Below, piece by piece: positions 1-5,863 of a DNA stretch of 7,784 bases. Positions within the stretch are counted from its first letter, which is position 1. The number at the start of each line of letters is the position of its first letter. The DNA comes from an uncultured Dehalococcoidia bacterium (GTDB taxonomy: Bacteria > Chloroflexota > Dehalococcoidia > Tepidiformales > Tepidiformaceae): the NCBI GenBank assembly GCA_937954195.1, contig CALFYR010000565.1, positions 1 through 7,784 of the forward strand, given 5' to 3'. The translations under genes and the position numbers were made by a program. The notes below the pieces were generated by a model. That model had not been told where the DNA came from. It ran no database searches and saw only the letters and a program-made list of their open reading frames with translations.

Positions 1-493
1 CCGGGATCATGCGGGACCAGAACACCATCCGGCCGCCCATGTCCTGCGAAAGCTGGTCGAGCCGGTCGGCAGCCTTGTGCCCGATGAGCCGAGGGAGGTG
101 TTTCCGGCCAAGGCGGCGGGCGATCCAGAACGCCATCGCTGAGCCGAGCGTGAGCCCGAGCATGCAGTACAGCGTCCCCAGCACGGGCCCCCACGCCAGC
201 CCCGCCGCGAAGAAGATCGGGGCGTTCGGTATCGGCGCGAAGAGCACCGAGGCCGCCATCAGCAGGATGAACACCACCACGCCGAACGCGCCCTGCTCAT
301 CGACCCACTCTTGGAGCGGTTCCGCGTCGATGGTGTAGGAGAGGCCGAAGATCTCGCTGGTCGCGAAGTAGGCGAGTGCCACCAGGACGAAGAACGCGAC
401 GATCCCGAACACCACCCGCTTCCGCAGCAGCAGCGGCGTCTCTTCGCCACCGAAGGCGACATCGTCGAACGAGGACGCGCCCTCATCGTTCAC
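1..493 (-). CDS. TVP38/TMEM64 (VTT/DedA-like) family membrane protein, C-terminus cut by window edge
   Basis: Integral membrane protein of the TVP38/TMEM64 type, related to DedA; members of this superfamily are linked to lipid scrambling or envelope homeostasis, but the substrate here is unknown. 164 residues are visible. A short acidic cytoplasmic head is followed by a hydrophobic segment at about 27-44, a soluble stretch, then the hallmark half-helix and glycine region at about 70-125. That region reads APIPNAPIFFAAG, then WGPVLGT and GLTLGSAMAFWIARRLGR, the classic small-residue-rich pattern ending in an Arg-Leu-Gly-Arg. The GTG at 493 is the first usable start after the cdsA stop at 546, and upstream in-frame codons contain no ATG, GTG or TTG. 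No strong Shine-Dalgarno is seen, so translation may be coupled to cdsA 52 nt upstream. It is the last visible member of the rpsB operon. Family call is good; start is less certain. Confidence 0.8.
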   Translation of the reverse strand, partial: MNDEGASSFDDVAFGGEETPLLLRKRVVFGIVAFFVLVALAYFATSEIFGLSYTIDAEPLQEWVDEQGAFGVVVFILLMAASVLFAPIPNAPIFFAAGLAWGPVLGTLYCMLGLTLGSAMAFWIARRLGRKHLPRLIGHKAADRLDQLSQDMGGRMVFWSRMIP

Positions 494-545
494 AGCGCTG
501 GTACCTGTGGTGCGGAAATCGTGGAGAACTGCATCGCTTCGCTCA

Positions 546-1352
546 TTACAGCACACGGACCTGCAGGAACAGGTACAGCACCGGGAACACAAACACCACG
601 GAGTCCAGCCGGTCCATGAACCCGCCGTGTCCGGGGAGGAGTCCGGAGGCGTCTTTCACGCCCATGCGGCGCTTCATCCAACTCTCCACCAGGTCGCCGA
701 TGATTGCTGCGGGCGGCACCGCCACCGCGAAATGCCAGATGGTCGCCGTATCCACACCGGTGTCCAGGAGTTCGTTCAGGGCGAAGACGGCGACCACGCC
801 CGCGATGACGCCGCCGATCGCCCCCTCCCAGGTCTTCTTCGGGCTGATTTTCGGCGCCATTTTGTGGCGGCCAATCAGACGGCCGACTGCGTAGGCGCCC
901 GTATCGACCGCAAAGGTCGAAAGAAGGCCCAGAAAGAACCAGTCACGGCCGTTTTCCACATCGCGTACGAGAACCAGCATCGAAACCATGAGCCCGGTGT
1001 AGACCAGGCACCAAGCGAACACGCGGAAGGGCTTGCGTGGGCCGAAGAGGTTCGTCCGCGTGTACCCCAGGACAGCGAAAAGCACGGCGAAGCCGGCGCC
1101 GGCCCAGAGGAACCGCGAATCGACGTGCGCTCCCACCACCACGGCGGGCGCGATGAAATACGTCGGCAGGTGCTGGGTGGCCTGGCGAATCGGCATCGAG
1201 GGGATGAGCCAGCCATGGACGAACTCGGTGGCAGCCAGGAGCGAGATGGCCCCCACGACCAGCGCAAACGGCCATCCGCCGATCCACGCCACAACCGCGA
1301 CAAGCGGCAATCCCACCGCGGCAGTGATCAGCCGGAGCTGGAGGTTCGACAC
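546..1352 (-). CDS. cdsA: Phosphatidate cytidylyltransferase (CDP-diacylglycerol synthase)
   Basis: Converts phosphatidic acid and CTP to CDP-diacylglycerol, the precursor of phosphatidylglycerol and related phospholipids, at the cytoplasmic membrane. The 268-residue product is a polytopic membrane protein of normal CdsA length with several hydrophobic helices from about residue 8 onward. The family signature is complete near the C-terminus (about residues 224-250): S-x-x-K-R-x4-K-D followed by LLPGHGGFMDRLD, which carries the metal- and nucleotide-binding acidic residues. The GTG start at 1352 lies 5 nt after the uppS stop, and the protein then begins SNLQLRLITA, as in typical CdsA N-termini. 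The reading frame stays open far upstream through uppS, but that extension is out-of-frame uppS sequence. The uppS-cdsA order is conserved in many bacteria. No dxr or rseP follows, unlike in Proteobacteria. Confidence 0.95.
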   Translation of the reverse strand: MSNLQLRLITAAVGLPLVAVVAWIGGWPFALVVGAISLLAATEFVHGWLIPSMPIRQATQHLPTYFIAPAVVVGAHVDSRFLWAGAGFAVLFAVLGYTRTNLFGPRKPFRVFAWCLVYTGLMVSMLVLVRDVENGRDWFFLGLLSTFAVDTGAYAVGRLIGRHKMAPKISPKKTWEGAIGGVIAGVVAVFALNELLDTGVDTATIWHFAVAVPPAAIIGDLVESWMKRRMGVKDASGLLPGHGGFMDRLDSVVFVFPVLYLFLQVRVL

Positions 1353-1357
1353 CGGGC

Positions 1358-2167
1358 TTACTGCCGGAACGCTTCGAGGTCTTCGGGGAGCAACCCGCCG
1401 AACTTGCGCTTGCGGCGCCCGTATTCGGCGAGGGCGATGTCGGTATCTTCGCGGCCAAAATCGGGCCAGAACGTATCGGTGAAGTAGAGCTCGGCGTACG
1501 CGGACTGCCAGAGCAGGAAGTTCGAGATGCGCTGGTCGCCCGCGGTGCGGATGACGAGGTCGGGGTCGGGGATGCCCGCGGTCATCACGTACTTGGCGAA
1601 GAGCTCCTCCGTCACGTCGCTCGCGGGGATCTCGTCGCGGATGATTCCCTGGACGGCCATCACGATTTCGTCGCGGCCACCGTAGCTGAAGCAGATATTC
1701 AGGACCATGCGGTCGTTCGTACTGGTGAGCTCGATTGCATCGGCCACCTGCTTCTGCAGCCAGTCCGGCAGCGTTTCGATGTGGCCCAGCATGCGAAGCT
1801 GGATGCCGTTCTTGTGCAGGTTGTTCAGCTCTCGCTTGATGAAGAAGCGCAGCAGCCGGATAAGGGTGCGGACTTCCTTCTGCGGGCGGTTCCAGTTCTC
1901 GGTGCTGAACGCGTAGATGGTGAGCGCCTGGACGCCGTGGTCCGCGAACCGCTCGATGACACGCCGGATGTTCTCCGTACCCGCCCGGTGACCCGCCGCG
2001 CGGGGAAGGCCGCGCTGGGTGGCCCACCGTCCGTTGCCATCCATGATGATGGCCACGTGGCGAGGCACGCGCCCACCGGAGAGCGGCGAGATGAGGTCGC
2101 CGAGATGTTCCGCGGCGGGCTCCGCCGCTTCGACACTCTGCGGCTCCTGGGTCTTGTTAGACCTCAA
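1358..2167 (-). CDS. uppS: Isoprenyl transferase (undecaprenyl diphosphate synthase, cis-prenyltransferase)
   Basis: Cytosolic cis-prenyltransferase that extends farnesyl diphosphate with isopentenyl diphosphate to make the C55 carrier of cell-wall synthesis. The protein has 269 residues, against about 250 in E. coli, the excess being a 34-residue N-terminal head. It contains IIMDGNGRW (catalytic Asp43), GH at 59-60, FSTENW at 87-92, SYGGRDEI at 161-168, and the C-terminal block SNFLLWQSAYAELYF with metal-binding Glu226. The usual RTGGE is here RTAGD (207-211), so the glutamate is replaced by aspartate, a conservative change. The TTG start at 2167 overlaps the end of frr by 11 nt and is supported by a strong Shine-Dalgarno (AAGGAGG, 2177-2183) 9 nt upstream. 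The next in-frame candidate, a GTG just before PRHVAIIMDG, would remove the head. cis-Prenyltransferases of other chain length cannot be excluded. Confidence 0.94.
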   Translation of the reverse strand: MRSNKTQEPQSVEAAEPAAEHLGDLISPLSGGRVPRHVAIIMDGNGRWATQRGLPRAAGHRAGTENIRRVIERFADHGVQALTIYAFSTENWNRPQKEVRTLIRLLRFFIKRELNNLHKNGIQLRMLGHIETLPDWLQKQVADAIELTSTNDRMVLNICFSYGGRDEIVMAVQGIIRDEIPASDVTEELFAKYVMTAGIPDPDLVIRTAGDQRISNFLLWQSAYAELYFTDTFWPDFGREDTDIALAEYGRRKRKFGGLLPEDLEAFRQ

Positions 2168-2720
2168 GGAGATCCGCCTCCTTCTTCTTGCCTTCGGCGT
2201 CGATCACGGAGATGTGGGCGTCGGTAATCTTCTGGAGTTCGTCTTCGCTCCGCTTCAGGTCGTCCTGGGAGAGGCCGCCCTCTTTCTCTGCCTTGCGAAG
2301 CTCGTCATGCGCGTGCCTGCGGACGTTTCGCACGGCCACGCGAGCATCTTCGGTTTTGTGGTGGAGCTGCTTCACCAGGTCCTTACGGCGCTGTTCGGTC
2401 AGCGGAGGGATCGGCAGGCGGAGCGTCTGGCCGTCGATGGCCGGGTTCAATCCGAGGTCCGACCCCTGGATGGCCTTCTGGATGGCCGAAACGGCGCCTT
2501 TGTCCCATGCCTGGATCGTGAGCATTCGGGCTTCGGGGGCGTTGATCGAACCGAGCTGCTTGAGGGGCGTCATCGCGCCGTAGTAGTCCACCATCAGTGT
2601 CTCGATGAGGCTGGGGTGCGCGCGCCCGGTACGGATGCCGTTCAGTTCGCGCCGGAACGCTTCGATCGAGCTGTCCATCTTCTCGTCGGCGTTCAAGAGT
2701 ATCTCGTCGGGGTCAGCCAT
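2157..2720 (-). CDS. frr: Ribosome recycling factor
   Basis: RRF, which with EF-G splits the post-termination ribosome into subunits in the cytoplasm. The product is 187 residues, matching the family (185 in E. coli). Recognisable elements are the N-terminal helix ending in FRRELNGIRTGRAHPSL, the small domain II with LKQLGSINAPEARMLTIQAWD and NPAIDGQTLRLPIPPLTEQRRKDLVKQ, and the long C-terminal helix ending in EGKKKEADLLEV. The ATG at 2720 is preceded by GGAGGG with 8 nt spacing. It lies 22 nt downstream of the pyrH stop and overlaps the start of uppS by 11 nt. The order tsf-pyrH-frr-uppS is one of the best conserved bacterial clusters, which supports co-transcription. Confidence 0.97.
   Translation of the reverse strand: MADPDEILLNADEKMDSSIEAFRRELNGIRTGRAHPSLIETLMVDYYGAMTPLKQLGSINAPEARMLTIQAWDKGAVSAIQKAIQGSDLGLNPAIDGQTLRLPIPPLTEQRRKDLVKQLHHKTEDARVAVRNVRRHAHDELRKAEKEGGLSQDDLKRSEDELQKITDAHISVIDAEGKKKEADLLEV
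2177..2183 (-). promoter_or_regulatory. Shine-Dalgarno that fixes the TTG start of uppS
   Basis: AAGGAGG lies inside the end of frr, 9 nt before the TTG at 2167-2165. It is one of the strongest ribosome binding sites in the operon. It favours the TTG over the later in-frame GTG and indicates independent initiation on uppS in addition to coupling with frr. Confidence 0.7.
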
Positions 2721-2742
2721 TGGGGGTTCCCTCCGTTCCAGT

Positions 2743-3495
2743 TTACCCGTTCAGGATGGTCTCCGGGTGTGAAGATACCACCGTACCAATCCTATCGCCC
2801 CTGAGCGCGTGGTACACCGAATCGCGCGCCGCGACATCGAAGACGATGATCGGGAGTTCGTGCTCCATGCACATCGAAAGCGCCGTGATGTCCATCACCT
2901 GCAGCCGCCGCTGAATGGCTTCGATGTGGCTGACCTGCTCGAACTTCTTCGCGTCGGGGTTTTTCGCGGGATCCGAATCGTAGACGCCGTCCACGCCGTT
3001 TTTCGCCATCAGGAGCGCTTCGCAGTCGGTTTCGATGGCGCGGAGGGCGCCGGCGGTGTCCGTCGTCATGAACGGGTTGCCGGTGCCTGCCGCGAAGATG
3101 ACGACGCGGCCCTTCTCCAGGTGCCTGATCGCCCTGCGGCGGATGTACGGTTCGGCCACCTGCGAAATCGGGAGCGCCGTTTGGGTGCGGACGACCGCGC
3201 CCTGCTTCTCCAGCGCATCCTGCAATGCCAGCGCGTTCATAATGGTGCCGAGCATCCCGGCGTAGTCGGCGGTTGCGCGGTCCATGCCAGTTTCAGCCAC
3301 GGTCGCCCCACGCCAAAAGTTGCCGCCTCCAATGGAGACGGCAACCTGGATTCCTTCATCGACAGCCTGCCGTATCTGGCGGGCGAGGTCGTTCAGGGTG
3401 ATGGGGTCGATGCCGAACGGCCGGTCGCCCATCAGGGCTTCACCGCTGAGCTTCACCAGCGCGCGGTGGTATCTCGGTCGCTCGGGTTCGTTCAC
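2743..3495 (-). CDS. pyrH: UMP kinase
   Basis: Hexameric bacterial UMP kinase of the amino-acid kinase fold: UMP plus ATP gives UDP plus ADP, feeding pyrimidine nucleotide, peptidoglycan and nucleic acid synthesis. The 250-residue product has the N-terminal LVKLSGEAL (Lys15), the glycine-rich [10 protein letters not shown] at 54-63, the nucleotide region ending [13 protein letters not shown], and [20 protein letters not shown], all typical of PyrH. The GTG at 3495 lies 4 nt after the tsf stop and puts the KLSGEAL motif about 15 residues in, as expected. The frame is open further upstream to 3684 only through tsf sequence. Shine-Dalgarno is weak, so coupling to tsf is likely. Allosteric control by GTP and UTP is known for the family; nothing specific can be read here. 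Confidence 0.96.
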   Translation of the reverse strand: MNEPERPRYHRALVKLSGEALMGDRPFGIDPITLNDLARQIRQAVDEGIQVAVSIGGGNFWRGATVAETGMDRATADYAGMLGTIMNALALQDALEKQGAVVRTQTALPISQVAEPYIRRRAIRHLEKGRVVIFAAGTGNPFMTTDTAGALRAIETDCEALLMAKNGVDGVYDSDPAKNPDAKKFEQVSHIEAIQRRLQVMDITALSMCMEHELPIIVFDVAARDSVYHALRGDRIGTVVSSHPETILNG

Positions 3496-3499
3496 CGGG

Positions 3500-4006
3500 T
3501 TATCGGCCCAGCTCGAACCGGACGAAGCGCCGCACGCGGACGTTCTCGCCGGTCTTGGCGATCGCGTCCTGGACCAGCGTCGCGATGGTCCGGCTGCTAT
3601 CGCGGATGAACGGCTGAGCCATGAGCACGACTTCCTCATCCGAGCCTTCGTGCTGGCCACGGTCGGGGTCGTCCGCGCTAACAACCTGGGGGTTCATCGC
3701 GGCGATCTGCATGGCGATGTTCTTCGCGAGTGTGCGGAACTCCTCGGTGTTGGCCACGAAGTCCGTCTCGCAGTTGACCTCGACGATGACGCCGACGCGG
3801 CCGCCGCCGTGGATGTAGCTTTCGACGACGCCGTTGGAGGTCTCCCGTTCCGCCCGCTTGGCGGCGGCGGCGATGCCCTTCTCACGCAGGATGGACTTGG
3901 CCTTGGCGGAATCCCCGCCGGCCTCCTCCAGTGCGCGCTTGGCGTCCATGACTCCAGCCCCGGTCTCTTCCCGGAGCGCTTTGATCTGTTCGGTGGTAAC
4001 TGCCAC
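3500..4006 (-). CDS. tsf: Elongation factor Ts, short form
   Basis: Guanine nucleotide exchange factor for EF-Tu. The N-terminal UBA-like domain (about 1-50, with [20 protein letters not shown]) is followed by the core domain containing the EF-Tu contact motif [12 protein letters not shown] (79-90; Asp82 and Phe83 correspond to the key exchange residues). It ends [20 protein letters not shown] and a conserved [10 protein letters not shown] tail. At 168 residues it is much shorter than the E. coli protein (283). The long helical segment that usually separates the NPQ motif (105-107) from QPFI (131-134) is replaced by about 23 residues. The start is GTG at 4006 with AGGA 7 nt upstream, 9 nt after the rpsB stop. 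Confidence 0.95.
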   Translation of the reverse strand: MAVTTEQIKALREETGAGVMDAKRALEEAGGDSAKAKSILREKGIAAAAKRAERETSNGVVESYIHGGGRVGVIVEVNCETDFVANTEEFRTLAKNIAMQIAAMNPQVVSADDPDRGQHEGSDEEVVLMAQPFIRDSSRTIATLVQDAIAKTGENVRVRRFVRFELGR

Positions 4007-4015
4007 TGGGGTGTC

Positions 4016-4879
4016 CTACTCCTGGGGGGTGGCGCTTTCGGCCTGGGCCTGCGCGCTAATGGTGGTGACGGTCGGAGCGGCTTCTTCGCTGGCCGCGTCA
4101 TCGGGCGAGGCTTCGAACGTGCCGCTTTCGAGGCCGGCCGCTTCGGCCTTCGCGAACTCGTCCCCGTGCACGCCGGCGCCGGCGCCGGATTCGCGGGCCG
4201 CGCGGCCTTCGATGGCCGCATCCGCCATTTTGCCAAGGATGAGCTTGATGGCGCGGATAGCGTCGTCGTTGCTCGGGATGGGGTAGGCGACCGGGTCCGG
4301 GTCACAATTGGTATCCACCAGCGACACGATCGGGATATTGAGCCGCTTGCATTCGGCGACGGCGATCTGCTCCTTCACGGTGTCGATGATGAACACCGCC
4401 GCGGGCAGCCGATCCATCTGCTTGATACCGCCGAAGTAGCGGTTCATGCGCTCAATCTCGTTGGAGATGTCGAGCTGTTCCTTCTTGGTGAGGCGGGAGT
4501 AATCGCCACGCGCCATCGACGTCTCGAGCGTCGTGAGGTGCCGGATTCGGCTCTGGATGGTGCGGAAGTTGGTGAGCGTGCCGCCGAGCCAGCGGTTGTT
4601 CACATACGGCATGCCGGCACGGCTGGCTTCCATCTCGACCGTTTCGCGGGCCTGCTTCTTGGTGCCGATGACCAGCACTTCGGAGCCGTTCGCGGTCACG
4701 TCGCGGACGAACTGGATCGCCGCTTCGAGGCGGGTAACGGTCTGCTGCAGGTCGATGATGTGGATGCCGTTGCGCTCGGTGAAGATGAACTGGCGCATCT
4801 TGGGGTTCCAACGGCGGGTCTGGTGGCCGAAGTGGACGCCGGCCTCCAGGAGCTGCTTCATACTAACGGGCGTAACCAG
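4016..4879 (-). CDS. rpsB: 30S ribosomal protein S2, probable CTG start
   Basis: Small-subunit ribosomal protein S2, which joins the 30S head-body junction late in assembly. Typical motifs follow in order: [81 protein letters not shown], and [22 protein letters not shown]. After the core comes an acidic, Ala/Glu/Ser-rich tail of about 60 residues, of a kind common in several phyla. The start is not obvious. GGAGG at 4885-4889 is 5 nt before a CTG at 4879, giving [10 protein letters not shown], which matches the N-terminal length of S2 elsewhere. The ATG at 4861 has no Shine-Dalgarno, and the TTG at 4891 overlaps the GGAGG. It is the first gene of the operon with tsf. Product certain; start about even between CTG and the alternatives. 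Confidence 0.95.
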   Translation of the reverse strand: MVTPVSMKQLLEAGVHFGHQTRRWNPKMRQFIFTERNGIHIIDLQQTVTRLEAAIQFVRDVTANGSEVLVIGTKKQARETVEMEASRAGMPYVNNRWLGGTLTNFRTIQSRIRHLTTLETSMARGDYSRLTKKEQLDISNEIERMNRYFGGIKQMDRLPAAVFIIDTVKEQIAVAECKRLNIPIVSLVDTNCDPDPVAYPIPSNDDAIRAIKLILGKMADAAIEGRAARESGAGAGVHGDEFAKAEAAGLESGTFEASPDDAASEEAAPTVTTISAQAQAESATPQE

Positions 4880-4884
4880 GGGTG

Positions 4885-4889
4885 CCTCC
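4885..4889 (-). promoter_or_regulatory. Shine-Dalgarno of rpsB
   Basis: GGAGG, the only good ribosome binding site near the 5' end of rpsB. It sits 5 nt before CTG 4879 but 23 nt before ATG 4861, so it argues for an initiation site upstream of the ATG. Confidence 0.55.
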
Positions 4890-4959
4890 AACGTGCGGCG
4901 TCATAGATTTGTCCGACTCAATGGCCGAACAGGGCGCCGCCTGAACACACAACCTTCCG

Positions 4960-4968
4960 ATGATACCA
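4960..4968 (-). promoter_or_regulatory. Possible extended -10 promoter for the rpsB operon
   Basis: The minus strand reads TGGTATCAT: an extended -10 (TG-n) followed by TATCAT, five of six positions of the consensus. No convincing -35 is seen (TTCCTG at 17 nt), which is tolerated with an extended -10. Transcription would start near 4953 and leave a leader of about 75 nt before the rpsB start, room for autoregulation by S2, which is known for other bacteria. It lies just downstream of the stem-loop at 4998-5023. Confidence 0.4.
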
Positions 4969-4997
4969 GTGTTCGCCGTCAGCAGGAAGAATAGGAC

Positions 4998-5023
4998 GGC
5001 CCGGATTCCGCAGAACCCGGGCC
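4998..5023 (-). terminator. Stem-loop after the small secreted protein gene, probable terminator
   Basis: On the minus strand, GGCCCGGGTTC (5023-5013) pairs with GAATCCGGGCC (5008-4998) through an 11-bp stem with one G-U pair, closed by a TGCG tetraloop. It begins 24 nt after the stop of the secreted protein gene. The following sequence (GTCCTATTCTTCC) is only moderately T-rich, so termination may be partial or factor-assisted. It separates that gene from the rpsB promoter region. Confidence 0.55.
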
Positions 5024-5047
5024 CATGTTTGGGGCGAAGCGCGAGGC

Positions 5048-5506
5048 TTAGCTGAACTTCTTGCCCTTGGGCATCTTGATGACGGGGCATTCGAAGGAAG
5101 GTCCGTCCGAGGTCGTAGCAGCTCCGCCCAGGATGGCGGCTTCGACTTCGGCGTCGTTGTCGAACGTGCCGCTCCCGTTGGTGTCGTACATAGCGAGGGC
5201 CGCGTCGTAGTCTGCGAAGGCAAGAACGACGACTCGCCAGCGGCCGCCGTTGTAGTCCCGGTCTCCGGGGGCAGCGGTCGCGACGTTCATCTGCTCGCCA
5301 TCGGCGAACGCATAGATGGTGTCGTACGAATGATCGGGCGCGCCGGTGTGGGAGAAGTCGGTGGGCGTGCCAACGGTGCGGTAGACCTCGCCGTCAACAT
5401 AGAAGGCTGGCCCGCTCACACCGCCTGATCCGGCGGCCATGGCGGTGGAGGTGAGGGCGAGAGCACTGATGCCCGCAAGAGCGAGCTGGACGAAACGTCG
5501 AGACAT
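5048..5506 (-). CDS. Small secreted protein of unknown function with degenerate EF-hand-like loop
   Basis: Function not recognised. The 152-residue product has a clear Sec signal peptide: basic MSRRF, a hydrophobic core to about residue 20, and a likely signal peptidase I site after AMA (residue 24). The mature part of about 128 residues is acidic, rich in Gly, Asp and Tyr. It has a Gly/Ser start, the stretch YNGGRWRVVVLAFADYDAA (85-103) and an Asp-rich loop DTNGSGTFDNDAE (108-120). This loop resembles an EF-hand or dockerin calcium loop (Asp1, Asn3, Ser5, Gly6, Asp9) but lacks the glutamate at position 12. One Cys (140) lies near the end. The ATG at 5506 has GGAGG with 9 nt spacing; a longer frame to 5551 starts with unlikely sequence and would bury the signal peptide. 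It is monocistronic between a divergent region and a terminator-like stem. Confidence 0.8.
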   Translation of the reverse strand: MSRRFVQLALAGISALALTSTAMAAGSGGVSGPAFYVDGEVYRTVGTPTDFSHTGAPDHSYDTIYAFADGEQMNVATAAPGDRDYNGGRWRVVVLAFADYDAALAMYDTNGSGTFDNDAEVEAAILGGAATTSDGPSFECPVIKMPKGKKFS

Positions 5507-5682
5507 AGTTGAGTTCCTCCGATGGTGTTCGCAGCAGCCCGGAGGTGGCACCTCGCCACGAAGGCTAGAGAGAGCGCGGATGTGAACTCTTACGAGACGA
5601 TGAGCCGTCGCTTACGTGGTCCTTACAGCAGTCCCGACTGTTCGGACCTTTCCATACCGCTCACCCTTCGCACATTTGGGTA
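5507..5682. other. Divergent intergenic region, mostly without recognisable signals
   Basis: This stretch separates the minus-strand secreted protein gene from the plus-strand leader promoter. It should contain the promoter of the secreted protein gene, but I see no convincing -35/-10 pair on the minus strand. One short inverted repeat, GAGGTG-G-CACCTC (5542-5554), lies about 36 nt before that gene's start, in what would be its 5' untranslated region. The region is less GC-rich than the genes around it. No ORF with coding character is seen. Confidence 0.5.
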
Positions 5683-5711
5683 TTGACAGCCTCTTCACAA
5701 TTCCCTACGTT
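5683..5711 (+). promoter_or_regulatory. Sigma70-type promoter of the birA leader RNA
   Basis: A perfect TTGACA -35 (5683-5688), a 17-nt spacer and TACGTT as -10 (5706-5711) make this the best housekeeping promoter in the window. Initiation is expected near 5717-5719. It drives the structured leader with the micro-ORF and, if the terminator is read through, birA. Confidence 0.75.
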
Positions 5712-5737
5712 TCGATGCAAGGAAGGAGGTGATGCGC

Positions 5738-5797
5738 ATGGACTATCACAGTCGTAGTTACGGCCGTATCTCAGCGCAGGAGGTGACCTCCTCCTAG
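5738..5797 (+). CDS. 19-codon micro-ORF (leader peptide) in the birA leader
   Basis: Encodes MDYHSRSYGRISAQEVTSS and ends in TAG. Its Shine-Dalgarno AAGGAGGTGA (5723-5732) is complementary to 10 nt of the usual 16S rRNA 3' end. The core AAGGAGG is 8 nt before ATG 5738, better placed than the in-frame ATG at 5732 (which would add Met-Arg). The peptide is hydrophilic, with two Tyr, one His and two Arg. It has no run of a single amino acid, so it is not an obvious amino-acid attenuator, and no hydrophobic segment as in small membrane toxins. Codons 6-13 form the 5' arm of the long-range helix, and the stop codon overlaps the second hairpin. This points to a regulatory leader ORF, though a functional peptide is possible. 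Confidence 0.55.
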   Translation: MDYHSRSYGRISAQEVTSS

Positions 5798-5832
5798 GAC
5801 GCAAGCCGTCCTGTTGGACTCACCAATGGTTC

Positions 5833-5855
5833 CTAAGGCTGAAATACGGTCTTAG
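5833..5855 (+). promoter_or_regulatory. Alternative hairpin competing with the long-range helix
   Basis: CTAAGGCTG (5833-5841) pairs with CGGTCTTAG (5847-5855) over 9 bp, including two G-U pairs, around an AAATA loop. It uses most of the 3' arm (5838-5860) of the long-range helix, so only one of the two can form. It would be favoured when a ribosome or ligand occupies the 5' arm. Confidence 0.5.
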
Positions 5856-5863
5856 CTACGCCA

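Noticed and set aside
507..1487. 326-residue plus-strand frame antisense to cdsA
   Set aside because: His/Arg/Asp/Gly-rich composition typical of an antisense shadow; cdsA signature on the other strand is complete.
546..2027. Single 493-residue minus-strand frame covering cdsA and part of uppS
   Set aside because: Only the part from 1352 downward is CdsA; the rest is uppS read in another frame, rich in Arg, Pro and Gly.
3284..4906. 540-residue plus-strand frame antisense to pyrH, tsf and rpsB
   Set aside because: It is the mirror of three certain genes in GC-rich DNA and resembles no family, with long Asp/Gly/Leu-rich runs typical of shadow frames.
5507..5551. Upstream ATG 5551 as start of the secreted protein
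   Set aside because: It would place 15 Pro/Cys/His/Arg-rich residues before the signal peptide, while ATG 5506 has a proper GGAGG site.
5801..5830. Resemblance to the c-di-GMP-I (GEMM) riboswitch from GGACGCAAGCC
   Set aside because: The segment is a simple 6-bp hairpin, and the conserved CACGCACAGGGCAAACC part of GEMM is absent.
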